Positions 33,280 through 41,866 of a stretch of 64,000 nucleotides of DNA are shown one piece after another. Below the pieces are notes generated by a model. That model was not told the DNA's origin. It made no database searches and worked only from the letters and a program-made list of their open reading frames with translations. The stretch is from the NCBI RefSeq assembly GCF_900107935.1, contig NZ_FNVG01000019.1, positions 25,352-89,351 on the forward strand, in the 5' to 3' direction. This stretch comes from Vibrio hangzhouensis. Its GTDB lineage: Bacteria > Pseudomonadota > Gammaproteobacteria > Enterobacterales > Vibrionaceae. The position numbers and the translations under genes were made by a program. Numbering within the stretch: the stretch's first letter is position 1; every line of letters begins with the position of its first letter.

Positions 33280-34062
33280 ATGCGTAAATCACTTTTAGCT
33301 CTTGGCGTTGTTGCAGCAGTATCTGCAGTGCCAGCTTCAGCGGAATATCTATACGGCTTCGGCGGTGTTTATCTTGATCACCAAAGCTGGGATCACGGTC
33401 CAAATGCGATCGAGAATGGTCAAGACGGTCGCAACCGTAACCAGTTCGTTCTTGGTCTTGAAGGTGGTGCAGGTTTCACTTGGGGTGAAATCTACGGTTT
33501 CTACGACCGTGAAAGCGTGGAAAAAAGCTCTTCTGAGCAAAAGAACTCAATGAAAGGTACGGCGCACGTTTACCTTGGTGATTCTGGCGTGTCTTTATAC
33601 GGTCAGGTTTACCACCACGATAACCCGTTCCAAAGCGAAACCAACCGCGTACTAGGTCTTGGTTATACTGCGCTTAAAGGTGATAACTGGTTCTTCAAAC
33701 CATGGGTTGGTGTTCATGACATCACATCTTGGGACTCGTTCTCACCAAACAAGAACGTAAATGGTAGCAATGGCTACATGGCAGGTTGGACAGCGCGTTA
33801 CGCGTTTAACCTGGGCAGTCAAGATTTCTCGCTAGTAAACTGGAACGAAATCGAATTTGACCGCAACGACGCATACGCACAAAACCAAGGCGGTAAAAAC
33901 GGCCTTAACGGTGCTCTGATCTTCTTCTGGCACCCAACGAAGCATCTAGCGACGGGCATCCAATACCGTTACTTCAACAACAAGCTAGGTGTATATGGCG
34001 AGAGTGGAGCTCAGCAACACTACGGTGATGCACTGATCTACCGCGTACAATACAACTTCTAA
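33280..34062 (+). CDS. ompK: OmpK, Tsx-family outer-membrane nucleoside channel
   Basis: A 260-aa outer-membrane beta-barrel with a 21-residue signal peptide (LLALGVVAAVSAVPASA). Alternating aromatic strands and a C-terminal Phe (YRVQYNF) are typical of outer-membrane proteins. It belongs to the Tsx/OmpK family; OmpK is the receptor of vibriophage KVP40 and the family takes up nucleosides. The CRP and CytR-like sites upstream agree with a nucleoside role. Confidence 0.93.
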   Translation: MRKSLLALGVVAAVSAVPASAEYLYGFGGVYLDHQSWDHGPNAIENGQDGRNRNQFVLGLEGGAGFTWGEIYGFYDRESVEKSSSEQKNSMKGTAHVYLGDSGVSLYGQVYHHDNPFQSETNRVLGLGYTALKGDNWFFKPWVGVHDITSWDSFSPNKNVNGSNGYMAGWTARYAFNLGSQDFSLVNWNEIEFDRNDAYAQNQGGKNGLNGALIFFWHPTKHLATGIQYRYFNNKLGVYGESGAQQHYGDALIYRVQYNF

Positions 34063-34086
34063 TTTTTCATAGAAGCTACGTATCGT

Positions 34087-34116
34087 AAAAAATGGCGCTA
34101 AGGCGCCATTTTTTGT
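34087..34116 (+). terminator. Terminator of ompK
   Basis: AAAAAATGGCGC and GCGCCATTTTTT pair around TAAG. Confidence 0.92.
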
Positions 34117-34198
34117 GCCTGCCATTTGCCATATTGCTTTCGAAACTTCCTGCCAATTTTGCTATTCTTCTCGCTTCAGCCACTACCGATACCATATT

Positions 34199-35092
34199 GT
34201 GAACATTACCATTTTAGGGCCTGGGGCCGTAGGGACGTTATACGCTTACAAACTTCATCAGGCCGGACACAACGTCTCTGTCTGGGGACGCACCGCGACC
34301 GACACAGTCACTATCAGCATCGACCAAAGCCCTGAGGTCGCTCTCGCCAATCGCAGCCGCTGCGCCCTCAAGCAGTGTGATCTACTGATCGTTACGCTCA
34401 AAGCCTGGCAGGTTGAACAAGCATTGACTCCCCTGCTTTCTGAGCTGGATTCTGATACTATCCTGCTGTTTTTGCACAATGGTTTGGGGACGGTGGACAG
34501 ACTAGCAAGATTACTGGAAGCCCACCCGGTGCTGTTAGGCACAACCACTCATGGTGCTCTCAAACAGTCTGCGATTAATGTTAAACACACCGGACTTGGA
34601 CAGACGCTTATTGGGGGCTGGAATGACAAAGGGCGTCAATGCAAATTTGTAGCCGAGGTAATGAATCATGCGTTTGCGCCAGTCAAATGGCACCCTGAGG
34701 TCGAAGTCGCACTTTGGACTAAGCTGGTCATCAACTGTGCGATCAATCCGCTGACAGCGATACATCAATGTCAGAATGGCCAGTTGGCCGCGAGTCAGTT
34801 TAGCCAGACCATTTACTCTGTGATCGATGAAGCCGTTGATTGCGCCAATGTCGTCGGAATTTCGCTGAACCGCGAGGCATTACACACCACCGTTTATGAT
34901 GTTATTACTGCGACCGCCCAAAACTACTCGTCGATGCATCAGGACATTTATAATAAAAGACAGAGTGAAATCGACTTTATTTCCGGCTACCTGGTTTCCA
35001 TTGCGGAGCACCACGGTATCGCCATCCCAACTAACTTAGCTCTGTACAATCAGATCAAACAGATTGAATCCAGCTGGAGTTCACATGACTAA
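34199..35092 (+). CDS. panE: PanE/ApbA family 2-dehydropantoate 2-reductase
   Basis: NADPH-dependent ketopantoate reductase of pantothenate synthesis, 297 aa. The Rossmann motif is MNITILGPGAVGTLYAYKL, and the active-site lysine lies in WTKLVINCAINPLTAI, with the later HQDIYNKRQSEIDFISG block. The start is a GTG at 34199 giving the usual N-terminus; the longer frame from 34115 overlaps the ompK terminator. It overlaps yajL by 8 nt, forming a panE-yajL-csdA operon. Confidence 0.9.
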   Translation: MNITILGPGAVGTLYAYKLHQAGHNVSVWGRTATDTVTISIDQSPEVALANRSRCALKQCDLLIVTLKAWQVEQALTPLLSELDSDTILLFLHNGLGTVDRLARLLEAHPVLLGTTTHGALKQSAINVKHTGLGQTLIGGWNDKGRQCKFVAEVMNHAFAPVKWHPEVEVALWTKLVINCAINPLTAIHQCQNGQLAASQFSQTIYSVIDEAVDCANVVGISLNREALHTTVYDVITATAQNYSSMHQDIYNKRQSEIDFISGYLVSIAEHHGIAIPTNLALYNQIKQIESSWSSHD

Positions 35093-35690
35093 GAAAATAC
35101 TCGTTCCCATCGCTCCGGGTAGCGAAGAAATGGAAGCCATTACCATCATTGATACCATGGTGCGTGCTGGCTTCGACGTGACCGTTGCCAGCGCGGCATT
35201 CGACGGTGCCTTGACCATGACAGCCTCACGCGGTGTGGTATTAACCGCCGATTGTAAGCTCGTTGACGTGGCAGATGAAGAGTTTGATGTGATTGCTTTG
35301 CCCGGAGGCGTAGGTGGAGCCGAGACGTTCCGCGACAGTACGTTGCTGGTTGAAATGGTCCGCCAACACAAATACGAAGGCAAACTGCTCGGAGCCATTT
35401 GCGCGGCGCCAGCGTTGGTCCTGCAACACCACAACCTCTACCCTGACGCGTTAATGACCTGCCACCCCGGCTTTCAATCACACATTCCAGAGGATCGCTG
35501 GCGAGCAAAACGCGTCACCATTGATATTAATCACAACCTGATTACCAGTCAGGGGCCAGGTACCGCTCTGGAGTTTGCTATAGAAATCATCATAGCTCTC
35601 TGTGGCAAAGAGAAAGCTTGGGAGGTGGCCGAGCCGATGATAACCAACCCGACGCTTCATTATCATAAGATGGGCAAATACGATGACTGA
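35085..35690 (+). CDS. yajL: YajL, DJ-1/ThiJ family protein
   Basis: A 201-aa DJ-1 superfamily protein, described as an oxidative-stress chaperone and as a protein/nucleotide deglycase (the latter debated). The nucleophile cysteine lies in LGAICAAPALV, and the N-terminal IAPGSEEMEAITIID and GPGTALEFAI are family marks. The start at 35085 overlaps panE, and the stop overlaps csdA. Confidence 0.93.
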   Translation: MTKKILVPIAPGSEEMEAITIIDTMVRAGFDVTVASAAFDGALTMTASRGVVLTADCKLVDVADEEFDVIALPGGVGGAETFRDSTLLVEMVRQHKYEGKLLGAICAAPALVLQHHNLYPDALMTCHPGFQSHIPEDRWRAKRVTIDINHNLITSQGPGTALEFAIEIIIALCGKEKAWEVAEPMITNPTLHYHKMGKYDD

Positions 35691-36882
35691 ACTGGCACAT
35701 ATTCGGGCACAGTTTCCGGCTATTGATGGTGATCTGGTCTATTTGGACAGCGCGGCGACCACACAAAAACCCCAGACCGTGATCGACTGCATCACCGAGT
35801 ACTATCGCAACCAAAATGCCAATGTACACCGTGGCTCACACTCGTTGACGGCTGTTGCTACACAGCGTTTTGAAGCGGCAAGACACACAGTCGCTCAGTT
35901 TATTAATGCCTCCTCAACCAAAGAGATCATCTGGACACGTGGGGCCACAGAAGCGCTAAATTTAATTGCTCAAACCTATGCCAGAAACACTCTGCAGCCA
36001 GGGGATGAGATTCTTGTGCCTGAAATTGAGCATCACGCCAATATCGTGCCTTGGCAGATTGTCGCCGAGCAAACCGGCGCAAAGGTTGTTAAAATTCCCA
36101 TCACACCCGACTGTCAGTTTGACCTTAACGCGTTTGACGACTTGCTCAGTCATAAAACCAAGATTGTTGCCGTAGCTCAAGTCACTAATGTAACTGGCAC
36201 TCAGTTACCCCTTGATCGGATTATTCCAAGAGTACGAGCACGCAGTCATGCCGTAGTGGTTGTGGACGGCGCTCAGGGTATTGTCCACCAGCCTACGGAC
36301 GTTCAGGCACTGGATGCGGACTTTTATGTGTTTTCAGGCCATAAGCTCTATGCCCCAGCGGGCATCGGTGTATTGTACGGCAAACTACACCTACTTGAAG
36401 CGATGCCACCCTGGCATGGTGGTGGCAAAATGGTGGAAAAGGTTTCGTTTGATGGTACTACTTTCAGTGAACTGCCTGGGAAATTCGAAGCCGGGACACC
36501 GAATGTTGCTGGCGTATTAGCCCTTTCACGTGCCATTGAGTGGTTGAGTCAGTACGATAACACGGTGTTGGAACAGCATATTCACGCATTGCAGCAGCAA
36601 GCGTTTGATGGGCTATCCGCCATTGAAGACATCCGGATCATCGGCTTTCAACCTGGGGCAAGCGTCATCACTTTTGTCATGGATGGCGTTCATCATCAGG
36701 ATATCGCGACGCTTCTTGATCAACAAAATATCGCGGTCCGAGCAGGTCATCACTGCGCGCACCCGCTAATGGATGCCCTTGGGCTGAAAGGCACGGTCAG
36801 AGCGTCATTTGCTATCTACAACACCAAAGAAGATGTCAAAAGGTTTGTTTCTGCCGTAGAGAAAGCAGTTGATATGCTTTAA
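35683..36882 (+). CDS. csdA: CsdA, cysteine desulfurase (SufS-like)
   Basis: PLP enzyme of 399 aa that takes sulfur from cysteine and passes it to CsdE, for Fe-S assembly or tRNA modification. The PLP lysine is in FSGHKLYAP, and the catalytic cysteine in RAGHHCAHPLMD. Other blocks are DSAATTQKP and TPNVAGVLAL. It overlaps yajL by 8 nt. Its partner csdE lies convergent just downstream, which favours CsdA over SufS. Confidence 0.93.
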   Translation: MTELAHIRAQFPAIDGDLVYLDSAATTQKPQTVIDCITEYYRNQNANVHRGSHSLTAVATQRFEAARHTVAQFINASSTKEIIWTRGATEALNLIAQTYARNTLQPGDEILVPEIEHHANIVPWQIVAEQTGAKVVKIPITPDCQFDLNAFDDLLSHKTKIVAVAQVTNVTGTQLPLDRIIPRVRARSHAVVVVDGAQGIVHQPTDVQALDADFYVFSGHKLYAPAGIGVLYGKLHLLEAMPPWHGGGKMVEKVSFDGTTFSELPGKFEAGTPNVAGVLALSRAIEWLSQYDNTVLEQHIHALQQQAFDGLSAIEDIRIIGFQPGASVITFVMDGVHHQDIATLLDQQNIAVRAGHHCAHPLMDALGLKGTVRASFAIYNTKEDVKRFVSAVEKAVDML

Positions 36883-36893
36883 AGGAAATGAGT

Positions 36894-36925
36894 AAGCGGT
36901 CATAACAACTATGACCGCTTTTATT
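36894..36925. terminator. Terminator between csdA and csdE
   Basis: AAGCGGTCAT and ATGACCGCTT pair around AACAACT and are followed by TTATTC. Confidence 0.8.
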
Positions 36926-36931
36926 CGTGGT

Positions 36932-37366
36932 TCAGAACGTCGCGGCTTGAGTTCTGATCACCTCGACAATGGCCTTGAGACCATTACCTCTGGATGGGCT
37001 AAGGTGATTAATCAGATTCAACTGTTCAAAGTAGTGTTCAAGATCGAAATCAACAATTTGCTGTGACGTTTTGCCGTTAAAAGCCGCCAGCACAATAGCA
37101 ATCAAACCGCGGACAATTCTGGCATCAGAATCAGCCTGGATATGCCAGTGGCCATCCACATTCTCTAGGATCAGCCACACGGAACTCTCACAACCCGATA
37201 CTAATACTTTCTCCTGCTTGAGAGCCTCATCCAATACCGGAAGCTTCTTTCCCCACTGGATAACCTGTCGGTATCGGTCTTCCCAGCCTTTGAGGTTGGC
37301 CATCACTGACACAATGTCCTCAGCCGTGATCTCTGAGCCAAACGGGTTTTGAATAGTCTGTGACAT
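36932..37366 (-). CDS. csdE: CsdE, sulfur acceptor (SufE family)
   Basis: A 144-aa SufE-fold protein that receives persulfide from CsdA on the cysteine in VLVSGCESSVWLIL. Further family marks are GWEDRYRQVIQWGKKLP and RIVRGLIAIVLAA. It is encoded 10 nt behind tcdA on the minus strand, and faces csdA across a terminator. In E. coli csdA and csdE are in tandem; here they are convergent. Confidence 0.93.
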   Translation of the reverse strand: MSQTIQNPFGSEITAEDIVSVMANLKGWEDRYRQVIQWGKKLPVLDEALKQEKVLVSGCESSVWLILENVDGHWHIQADSDARIVRGLIAIVLAAFNGKTSQQIVDFDLEHYFEQLNLINHLSPSRGNGLKAIVEVIRTQAATF

Positions 37367-37376
37367 ACTTCAGTTC

Positions 37377-38189
37377 CTATTTCGCAGAATATTTCTGAAT
37401 TAACTTATCAACAATACGCGACACCGCGACAAAGCCGAATGTTGCAGTGACCACCGTAGCCGCACCAAAGCCGCTGGCACAGTCCATTCTCTTCGGCCCT
37501 TCAGCCGTCGATTTCACACCGCAGACTGAACCATCAGCCTGAGGGTATTTCAGTTGCTCGGTAGAAAAAACACAATCAATACCGAACTTACGCGCTGGAT
37601 TTTTACTGAAGTTATGGTGGCGACGCAGTGTATCTTTCAGTTTCTTCGCCAATGGATCCTGAATGGTTTTGGTGAGATCCGCCACCATGATCTGCGTTGG
37701 GTCTGTTTGCCCTCCCGCACCGCCGGTCGTGACCACTTTAATCTTATTGCTGCGGCAATACGCAAGCAATGCTGCTTTTGGCTTGATGCTGTCAATTGCA
37801 TCAAGCACATAATCAAAGTCTTTACTGATGTACTCTGCTACATTATCCGCAGTGATAAAGTCATCAATCAGGTTGACCTTACATTCAGGGTTAATCAGTT
37901 TAACCCGGTCAGCCATCACTTCAATTTTACTCTGACCAATGCTACCCGACATCGCATGGATCTGACGGTTTATATTGGTAACGCAGACATCATCCATATC
38001 AATTAGCGTCAACTCACCGATACCGGTTCGTGCCAACGCTTCTACCGCCCAGGATCCCACACCACCAATACCTACCACGCACACATGGGCGGCACGCAAA
38101 ATGTCGACTTCACTGTGACCATAAAGTCTGCGTGTGCCACCAAATCTTTGATTGTAACTGTCAGAGGCTGGCTGGTTGAGTTCTCGCAT
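37377..38189 (-). CDS. tcdA: TcdA (CsdL), tRNA cyclic t6A37 synthase
   Basis: ThiF/E1-like enzyme that dehydrates t6A37 in tRNA to its cyclic form using ATP; it works with the CsdA-CsdE sulfur system. The nucleotide motif VVGIGGVGSWAVEALARTG, the IDMDDVCVTNINRQ block and TGGAGGQTDPTQI are visible. The length of 270 aa matches the family. It is cotranscribed with csdE. Confidence 0.94.
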   Translation of the reverse strand: MRELNQPASDSYNQRFGGTRRLYGHSEVDILRAAHVCVVGIGGVGSWAVEALARTGIGELTLIDMDDVCVTNINRQIHAMSGSIGQSKIEVMADRVKLINPECKVNLIDDFITADNVAEYISKDFDYVLDAIDSIKPKAALLAYCRSNKIKVVTTGGAGGQTDPTQIMVADLTKTIQDPLAKKLKDTLRRHHNFSKNPARKFGIDCVFSTEQLKYPQADGSVCGVKSTAEGPKRMDCASGFGAATVVTATFGFVAVSRIVDKLIQKYSAK

Positions 38190-38211
38190 GGTTTACCTGG
38201 CTTATCTTGGA

Positions 38212-38246
38212 GAAATAAAGAAAGAGTGCGATTTATACGCACTCTT
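38212..38246 (-). terminator. Terminator of mltA
   Basis: On the minus strand AAGAGTGCG and CGCACTCTT pair around TATAAAT and are followed by TCTTTATTTC, upstream of tcdA. Confidence 0.75.
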
Positions 38247-38260
38247 GGGAAAAAGGTCAA

Positions 38261-39391
38261 CTATGGGGTAGCGGCAGGTCCAACGTTATTTTTCTCTGGT
38301 GGCATCAGCCATGGGCTCTGTGTCGCCGAGTCTTGCAAACCCAGTTTCCAAACCCGACCAAAGTGTTTGTAGTGGCCAGCCTGAGTACCGGCAAAATCGC
38401 CCATTCCATGGTAGAGGTCAAAGTGATTCCCTTTCACCGCTCCCCCGGTGTCTAATACGATCAGCAATCGAAGCTCGTGAGCCCCACTCCATGTACCATC
38501 AGCATTGAGCAAAGGAACTTCTGCCAATATTGGGGTACCCATAGGGAAGGCTGAGCGATCGCCGGCTACCGAAGCCATTGGCATAAGCGGAATGCCTGCA
38601 GTTCCCGTCACTGGTGCCGCCTGTTTAGGCTGGAAGAAGACAAAAGACGGATTTTCTTCCAACAATGCCTGAACCGTTTTGTCATCCTGATTCATTACCC
38701 AGTCTTTGATGGCTTTGAGAGACATCTTTTCTTTCGGGACTTCGCCACGTTCAATAAGCACGCGTCCTATACTGACATACGCTTTATTGTTCTTACCTGC
38801 GTAAGCAAAATACTCCAGAGTATCGTCATCTTCAAAATGAACGAAGCCACTGCCCTGAACTTCCATAATGAACGGATCAATCAAATTACTGGCATAACCA
38901 AGCTCCAGCCCTTTTCCGTTGAGCGCACCACCGTAGATCTCTGCACGAGTTGGACACTCCTCCTGACAGTCAGGTAAGGCATAGACTGGATAGCGAAAGG
39001 TCGCATCGGGCTTGTGACGCAGTTCCATTACCGGGGAAAAATATCCGGTAAACAGGACATTGCCCTTACTATCACCACCACCCAACTGTGCCGCCTGCAC
39101 ACCGTAGTTCGCCAGTTGCTTTGGATCACCACTTTGTATCGCCCAAGCTTCAAGCTGTTCGTAAAGCGGTTGATAGATTTCAGCCATTGAAGGAGAGTTT
39201 TTAATGACTTCGCCTGCCTGACCAGCGAACGAATGGAAATTTCTCGGCTTGTTGGATTCTATGACTTCGGTTTGGTTGAGCAAGTCACTAAACTCACCAT
39301 CCTGATATTGCTGCGCGCGGTCAGTTTGAGCGCAACCAAAAACCAGTAAGACAGATGCCAGAGGCAGAATACGTTTGATCAAGTTTGTCAT
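38261..39391 (-). CDS. mltA: MltA, membrane-bound lytic murein transglycosylase A
   Basis: An outer-membrane lipoprotein of 376 aa that cleaves peptidoglycan glycan strands to anhydromuropeptides. The signal and lipobox are LPLASVLLVFGCAQ, the MltA domain shows FTGYFSPVMELRH and EVQGSGFVHFED, and the C-terminal 3D domain has LLIVLDTGGAVKGNHFDLY with the catalytic aspartates. Its products would be imported by AmpG, also in this window. Confidence 0.94.
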   Translation of the reverse strand: MTNLIKRILPLASVLLVFGCAQTDRAQQYQDGEFSDLLNQTEVIESNKPRNFHSFAGQAGEVIKNSPSMAEIYQPLYEQLEAWAIQSGDPKQLANYGVQAAQLGGGDSKGNVLFTGYFSPVMELRHKPDATFRYPVYALPDCQEECPTRAEIYGGALNGKGLELGYASNLIDPFIMEVQGSGFVHFEDDDTLEYFAYAGKNNKAYVSIGRVLIERGEVPKEKMSLKAIKDWVMNQDDKTVQALLEENPSFVFFQPKQAAPVTGTAGIPLMPMASVAGDRSAFPMGTPILAEVPLLNADGTWSGAHELRLLIVLDTGGAVKGNHFDLYHGMGDFAGTQAGHYKHFGRVWKLGLQDSATQSPWLMPPEKNNVGPAATP

Positions 39392-39452
39392 CCCTTATGT
39401 GTGATGCATTCAGAATGGCAAACTCTTTAAAAAATCGCAATAAAACCGATGG

Positions 39453-39908
39453 TTACAGTAGGTTATTTTTGTGTTTTCCTGACAAAACAAAAACCGGGTT
39501 GTAATGACTTGGTGATAATTGCCGCACTTCAGTTTTAGCCTCATTAAGGAATTGATAACGGTATTCTACAGAGCCAGCATAAAAAGAGAGTTCGCTGCGA
39601 CTCAAATCAAAACGGGTAGACACCACACGGTTGTCAATCAGCACTCTGTCTTTGGAGAGCTCAAATGACTCTCTGGCAAACGGTGCTACATCTTTTTCTA
39701 ACCATACACCGTACACAGCCGATTTGGGGTTGGTATGAGACTGGTAACGGCCAAACAGATCTTTATACAGACCGAATACCGCCATACTCCCAACTAACGC
39801 TAACAAGACTAGTGTGTATTCCAGCCACTTATTCGGCCTCACGCTGGACACAGGTATTACTTTGCTACTAACGTCACTGATAACACGGCCCGACTTGTCG
39901 TTACTCAT
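39453..39908 (-). CDS. DUF2850 family membrane protein
   Basis: A 151-aa single-pass membrane protein: cytoplasmic N-terminus, helix at about residues 28-46 (LEYTLVLLALVGSMAVFGLY), then an extracytoplasmic domain with VYGVWLEKDVAPFA. It matches DUF2850, a family largely found in Vibrionaceae, with no known function. The start at 39908 (MSNDKSG) with AAGGCGGTAT upstream was preferred to 39947. It lies divergent from argA. Confidence 0.8.
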   Translation of the reverse strand: MSNDKSGRVISDVSSKVIPVSSVRPNKWLEYTLVLLALVGSMAVFGLYKDLFGRYQSHTNPKSAVYGVWLEKDVAPFARESFELSKDRVLIDNRVVSTRFDLSRSELSFYAGSVEYRYQFLNEAKTEVRQLSPSHYNPVFVLSGKHKNNLL

Positions 39909-40006
39909 ATACCGCCTTACTACTCTTTTCTTTCGCCATATTGGCATTGCCTAAATCAAGGTGCAACTCATTGCCTGACAGAGCAAAATTAACGCTTGCA
40001 CATAAA

Positions 40007-40020
40007 TGAATAAAAAGTCA
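40007..40020 (+). promoter_or_regulatory. ArgR box (ARG box) upstream of argA
   Basis: TGAATAAAAAGTCA matches the ARG-box consensus TGAATAWWWATTCA type at 12-13 of 14 positions. A second, weaker box may follow. It lies 35 nt before the argA start. Confidence 0.6.
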
Positions 40021-40054
40021 TTATTTCAACATAATTAACTAACGAGTCAGCATC

Positions 40055-41392
40055 GTGAAGATCCGTAGTACCGCCTTAGTAAAAGGATTCAGGCAGTCCA
40101 CACCCTATGTTAATGCTCACCGCAATAAAACCATGGTTATCATGTTAGGGGGTGAAGCATTTTCCGATAAAAACTTTACCAATATTGTCAGCGATATTGC
40201 GTTACTGCATAGTCTTGGGGTCAGATTAGTACTGGTACACGGTGCCCGTCCCCAAATCAATCATCTACTGGAGAAGAACGACTGCCATTGCCCCTATCAC
40301 AAGGGCATTCGTGTCACGACAGAAAAATGCCTCGATTACGTGATGCAAGCTACTGGACGGTTGCAGCTCGATATGACAGCGCGACTCTCCATGAGTCTGA
40401 ACAACACGCCAATGGCCGGTAACCAACTTAACGTAATCAGCGGCAACTTTGTCATCGCTCAGCCTCTGGGCGTCGATGATGGCATTGATTACTGCCACAG
40501 CGGGCGAGTCCGTCGCATTGACACTCAGGGTATTAACCGAGTTTTGGAACAAGGTTCCATTGTGCTGCTTGGTCCCGTTGCTGGCTCAGTGACTGGCGAA
40601 ACATTTAATCTTCTCTCAGAAGAAGTGGCGACCCAAGTCGCAATAAAATTAAATGCCGATAAGCTTATCGGTTTCTGCTCAGAGCAGGGGGTACTGGATG
40701 AGGAAGGCAATGCGATTGCCGAACTTTTTCCTTCTGACGTCAACCAGCTCATCAATCAGTTTGAAGCACAAGAACAGGTGGATGAAGGCCAAAGTAGTGG
40801 CACGCTGAGATTTTTGCGTGGTGCACAATCGGCTTGTCGAGCGGGCATTCCACGCTGCCACCTGATCAGCTATAAGATAGATGGCGCTCTGATTCAGGAA
40901 TTGTTCTCTCTCGATGGTATCGGTACCCAAATCGTGATGGCCAGTGCCGAACAAGTGAGGCAAGCAAATATTGATGACATTGGAGGCATCTTTGATCTCA
41001 TCAGGCCGCTAGAGGAAAAAGGGATTTTAGTCAGACGCTCCCGTGAACAACTCGAACAAGAGATTCATCAATTCACTATCATCGAAAAAGATGGCCTAAT
41101 CATCGGCTGTGCTGCGCTCTACCCTTACCTGAATGAGAAAATGGCAGAAATGGCCTGTGTGGCGATTCATCCCGATTATCGCGATGGTAACCGGGGTGTC
41201 CTGCTGCTTAATCATATGAAGCAACAATCTAAGATCAAGGGAATCGAGCAGATTTTCGTCCTTACGACCCACAGCTTACACTGGTTCAGAGAGCAAGGCT
41301 TCTTTGAAATCGCAGTGGAGGTGCTGCCTATGGCCAAACAAGATCTCTATAACCTGCAACGTAAGTCTAAAATCCTGTCTGTCGATGTCTAG
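40055..41392 (+). CDS. argA: ArgA, N-acetylglutamate synthase
   Basis: First committed step of arginine synthesis: acetyl transfer from acetyl-CoA to glutamate. The 445-aa protein has an N-terminal amino-acid-kinase-like domain (MVIMLGGEAFSD, LVLVHGARPQI) that senses arginine and a C-terminal GNAT domain (MACVAIHPDYRDGNRGVLLLN). The start is a GTG at 40055 that reproduces the E. coli N-terminus. An ARG box upstream indicates arginine repression. Confidence 0.95.
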   Translation: MKIRSTALVKGFRQSTPYVNAHRNKTMVIMLGGEAFSDKNFTNIVSDIALLHSLGVRLVLVHGARPQINHLLEKNDCHCPYHKGIRVTTEKCLDYVMQATGRLQLDMTARLSMSLNNTPMAGNQLNVISGNFVIAQPLGVDDGIDYCHSGRVRRIDTQGINRVLEQGSIVLLGPVAGSVTGETFNLLSEEVATQVAIKLNADKLIGFCSEQGVLDEEGNAIAELFPSDVNQLINQFEAQEQVDEGQSSGTLRFLRGAQSACRAGIPRCHLISYKIDGALIQELFSLDGIGTQIVMASAEQVRQANIDDIGGIFDLIRPLEEKGILVRRSREQLEQEIHQFTIIEKDGLIIGCAALYPYLNEKMAEMACVAIHPDYRDGNRGVLLLNHMKQQSKIKGIEQIFVLTTHSLHWFREQGFFEIAVEVLPMAKQDLYNLQRKSKILSVDV

Positions 41393-41415
41393 CTCGACGA
41401 GTATAGAAAATGGTT

Positions 41416-41452
41416 GGAAGAGACAATGACTCCAGGTCTCTTCCTTTTGTTT
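41416..41452 (+). terminator. Terminator of argA
   Basis: GGAAGAGAC and GTCTCTTCC pair around an 11-nt loop and are followed by TTTTGTTT. Confidence 0.85.
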
Positions 41453-41504
41453 ATGGCAATGAAGGCAATGAAATCGATTGCAGTCAATAAATCACACAAA
41501 CCAA

Positions 41505-41533
41505 TTTACAAAACGCGACACTCTGTATAAAAT
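41505..41533 (+). promoter_or_regulatory. Promoter of the orphan small gene
   Basis: TTTACA (41505-41510) and TAAAAT (41528-41533) are spaced by exactly 17 nt, a near-consensus sigma-70 promoter. Confidence 0.6.
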
Positions 41534-41641
41534 TCGCGCAATCACAGACACTTTTGTGACAGGACTCCCAAAATCCGTTAACTACAACTGGGTAATGCAA
41601 GGATAGCTAGGTGTACCACGACAACTTTAAGAGTGACATCT

Positions 41642-41821
41642 ATGCGAACTGTTATTTGCAACTCCATTCAAAGCTTCTGGGATATGGCTGAAAACCACTT
41701 CTTGGAAGGGCACAACGTGCACTGCGTATTTCCGGTGACAGAAAAAGTTAAGTCGCTAATGAGAATTTACCAGGAGCAGTACCGAATCAATCAGATTACC
41801 TACTCTGAGATATTTAACTGA
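41642..41821 (+). CDS. Orphan 59-aa protein of unknown function
   Basis: A 59-aa ORF (MRTVICNSIQ onwards) with start ATG at 41642 behind AAGAG; the frame also opens at a GTG at 41633. It contains two cysteines and a mixed aromatic/charged sequence (FWDMAENHFLEGH, RIYQEQYRINQITYSE). I do not recognise a family. It has its own near-consensus promoter and a terminator, with an approximately 100-nt leader between, so it is a free-standing gene between argA and recD. It is probably conserved in Vibrio; that is inference. Confidence 0.65.
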   Translation: MRTVICNSIQSFWDMAENHFLEGHNVHCVFPVTEKVKSLMRIYQEQYRINQITYSEIFN

Positions 41822-41825
41822 GCAC

Positions 41826-41866
41826 GCCTTCCACCACCAGGGAAGGTGGAAAGCGCTTCTCTCTTT
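41826..41866 (+). terminator. Terminator of the orphan small gene
   Basis: GCCTTCCACC and GGTGGAAAGC pair with one mismatch and are followed by GCTTCTCTCTTTAG, meeting the convergent recD stop. Confidence 0.7.
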
